Assembly (NCBI GenBank): GCA_017635675.1
Contig: JAGBLA010000201.1
Location: 1 to 41,932, forward strand
DNA: 41,932 nucleotides
Source: Ruminiclostridium sp.
GTDB taxonomy: Bacteria; Bacillota; Clostridia; Oscillospirales; Ruminococcaceae
Direction: 5' to 3'
Position 1 is the stretch's first letter, and each line of letters begins with the position of its first letter. The notes beneath the pieces are model-generated. The model made no database searches. It saw only the letters and a list, made by a program, of their open reading frames with translations, and had not been told where the DNA came from. Both the position numbers and the translations under genes were made by a program. Shown here piece by piece: positions 41,795 through 41,932 of this stretch.

Positions 41795-41932
41795 GGGAAC
41801 CTCTAAAAACCCATTTGAGAGAAAACGCGCCAGCCCCGCCGAATACTTTGTCAAGTCTCCTCGCCTTGCGTCAGCAAGCCTTCGGAGCCTTTCCTCGTCT
41901 TCAACGCGGCTGACACATTTTCTCTTTTCAAA
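41795..41932. repeat. Long imperfect inverted repeat at the window edge
   Basis: Arms 41814-41835 and 41908-41932 are complementary, with G-T pairs and a 3-base bulge when read as minus-strand RNA, around a loop of about 70 bases. The motif GGGAACCTCTAAAAACCC (41795-41812) lies outside the left arm. The structure looks like a miniature mobile or interspersed repeat, or the edge of an insertion sequence; the window ends before its boundary can be seen. No coding potential is evident in 41748-41932. Confidence 0.5.

Noticed and set aside
38507-41812. The strings GGAATGTCTAAAAACC and GGGAACCTCTAAAAACCC as matched ends of a mobile element
   Set aside because: The match is short and inexact, the copies are in direct orientation, and no integrase or transposase lies between them; kept only as a remark in the edge-repeat finding.

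Overview
The window looks like the chromosome of a Gram-positive, gut-type clostridium close to Ruminococcus (Oscillospiraceae). The evidence is a PolC-type replicative polymerase, a short-form HisG with a HisZ partner, canonical AGGAGG ribosome sites, perfect sigma-A type promoters, and a galactan/galactoside utilisation locus with its own ABC importer. No tRNA, rRNA, CRISPR array or transposase gene was found.

Layout. (1) 1-5359, mostly minus strand: end of the infC-rpmI operon (L35 and IF3, with a leader attenuator and an apparent AUC start), a small unknown gene, secG, bifunctional pheA, a zinc-ribbon/PASTA membrane pseudokinase, and a small HExxH membrane protein. (2) 5614-15784, plus strand: a ParB-family protein, recG, a THUMP methyltransferase, a BaiN/HI0933-type flavoprotein, polC and hisE. 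(3) 15822-24401, minus strand: a his operon in the order hisZ-G-D-C-B-orf60-H-duplicated membrane protein-A-F-I, converging on hisE at a shared hairpin and driven by a promoter overlapped by palindromes. (4) 24626-38309, plus strand: a small orphan gene, then a galactan system. A lipoprotein GH53 endo-galactanase cuts galactan outside the cell. A binding protein, two permeases and an MsmX-type ATPase import the oligosaccharides. A LacI-family regulator probably acts at a palindrome downstream of the galactanase promoter. A cytoplasmic GH2 enzyme releases sugar and GalK phosphorylates galactose.

(5) 38310-41932 is the unusual part. It has a 910-base gap that looks like one complete non-coding transcription unit (promoter, 5' hairpin, A/T tract, a 210-nt branched rod whose closing 19-bp stem runs into a T-tract). 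A second hairpin-rich leader follows. Then come an unrecognised 238-aa gene and a VirD4/TraG-like ATPase that has no membrane segment, an altered Walker A motif and a very acidic repeated tail. No relaxase or other transfer gene is visible before the window ends in a long imperfect inverted repeat. This island is the best candidate for something undescribed.

All functional calls come from reading the sequence by eye; no database search was run.
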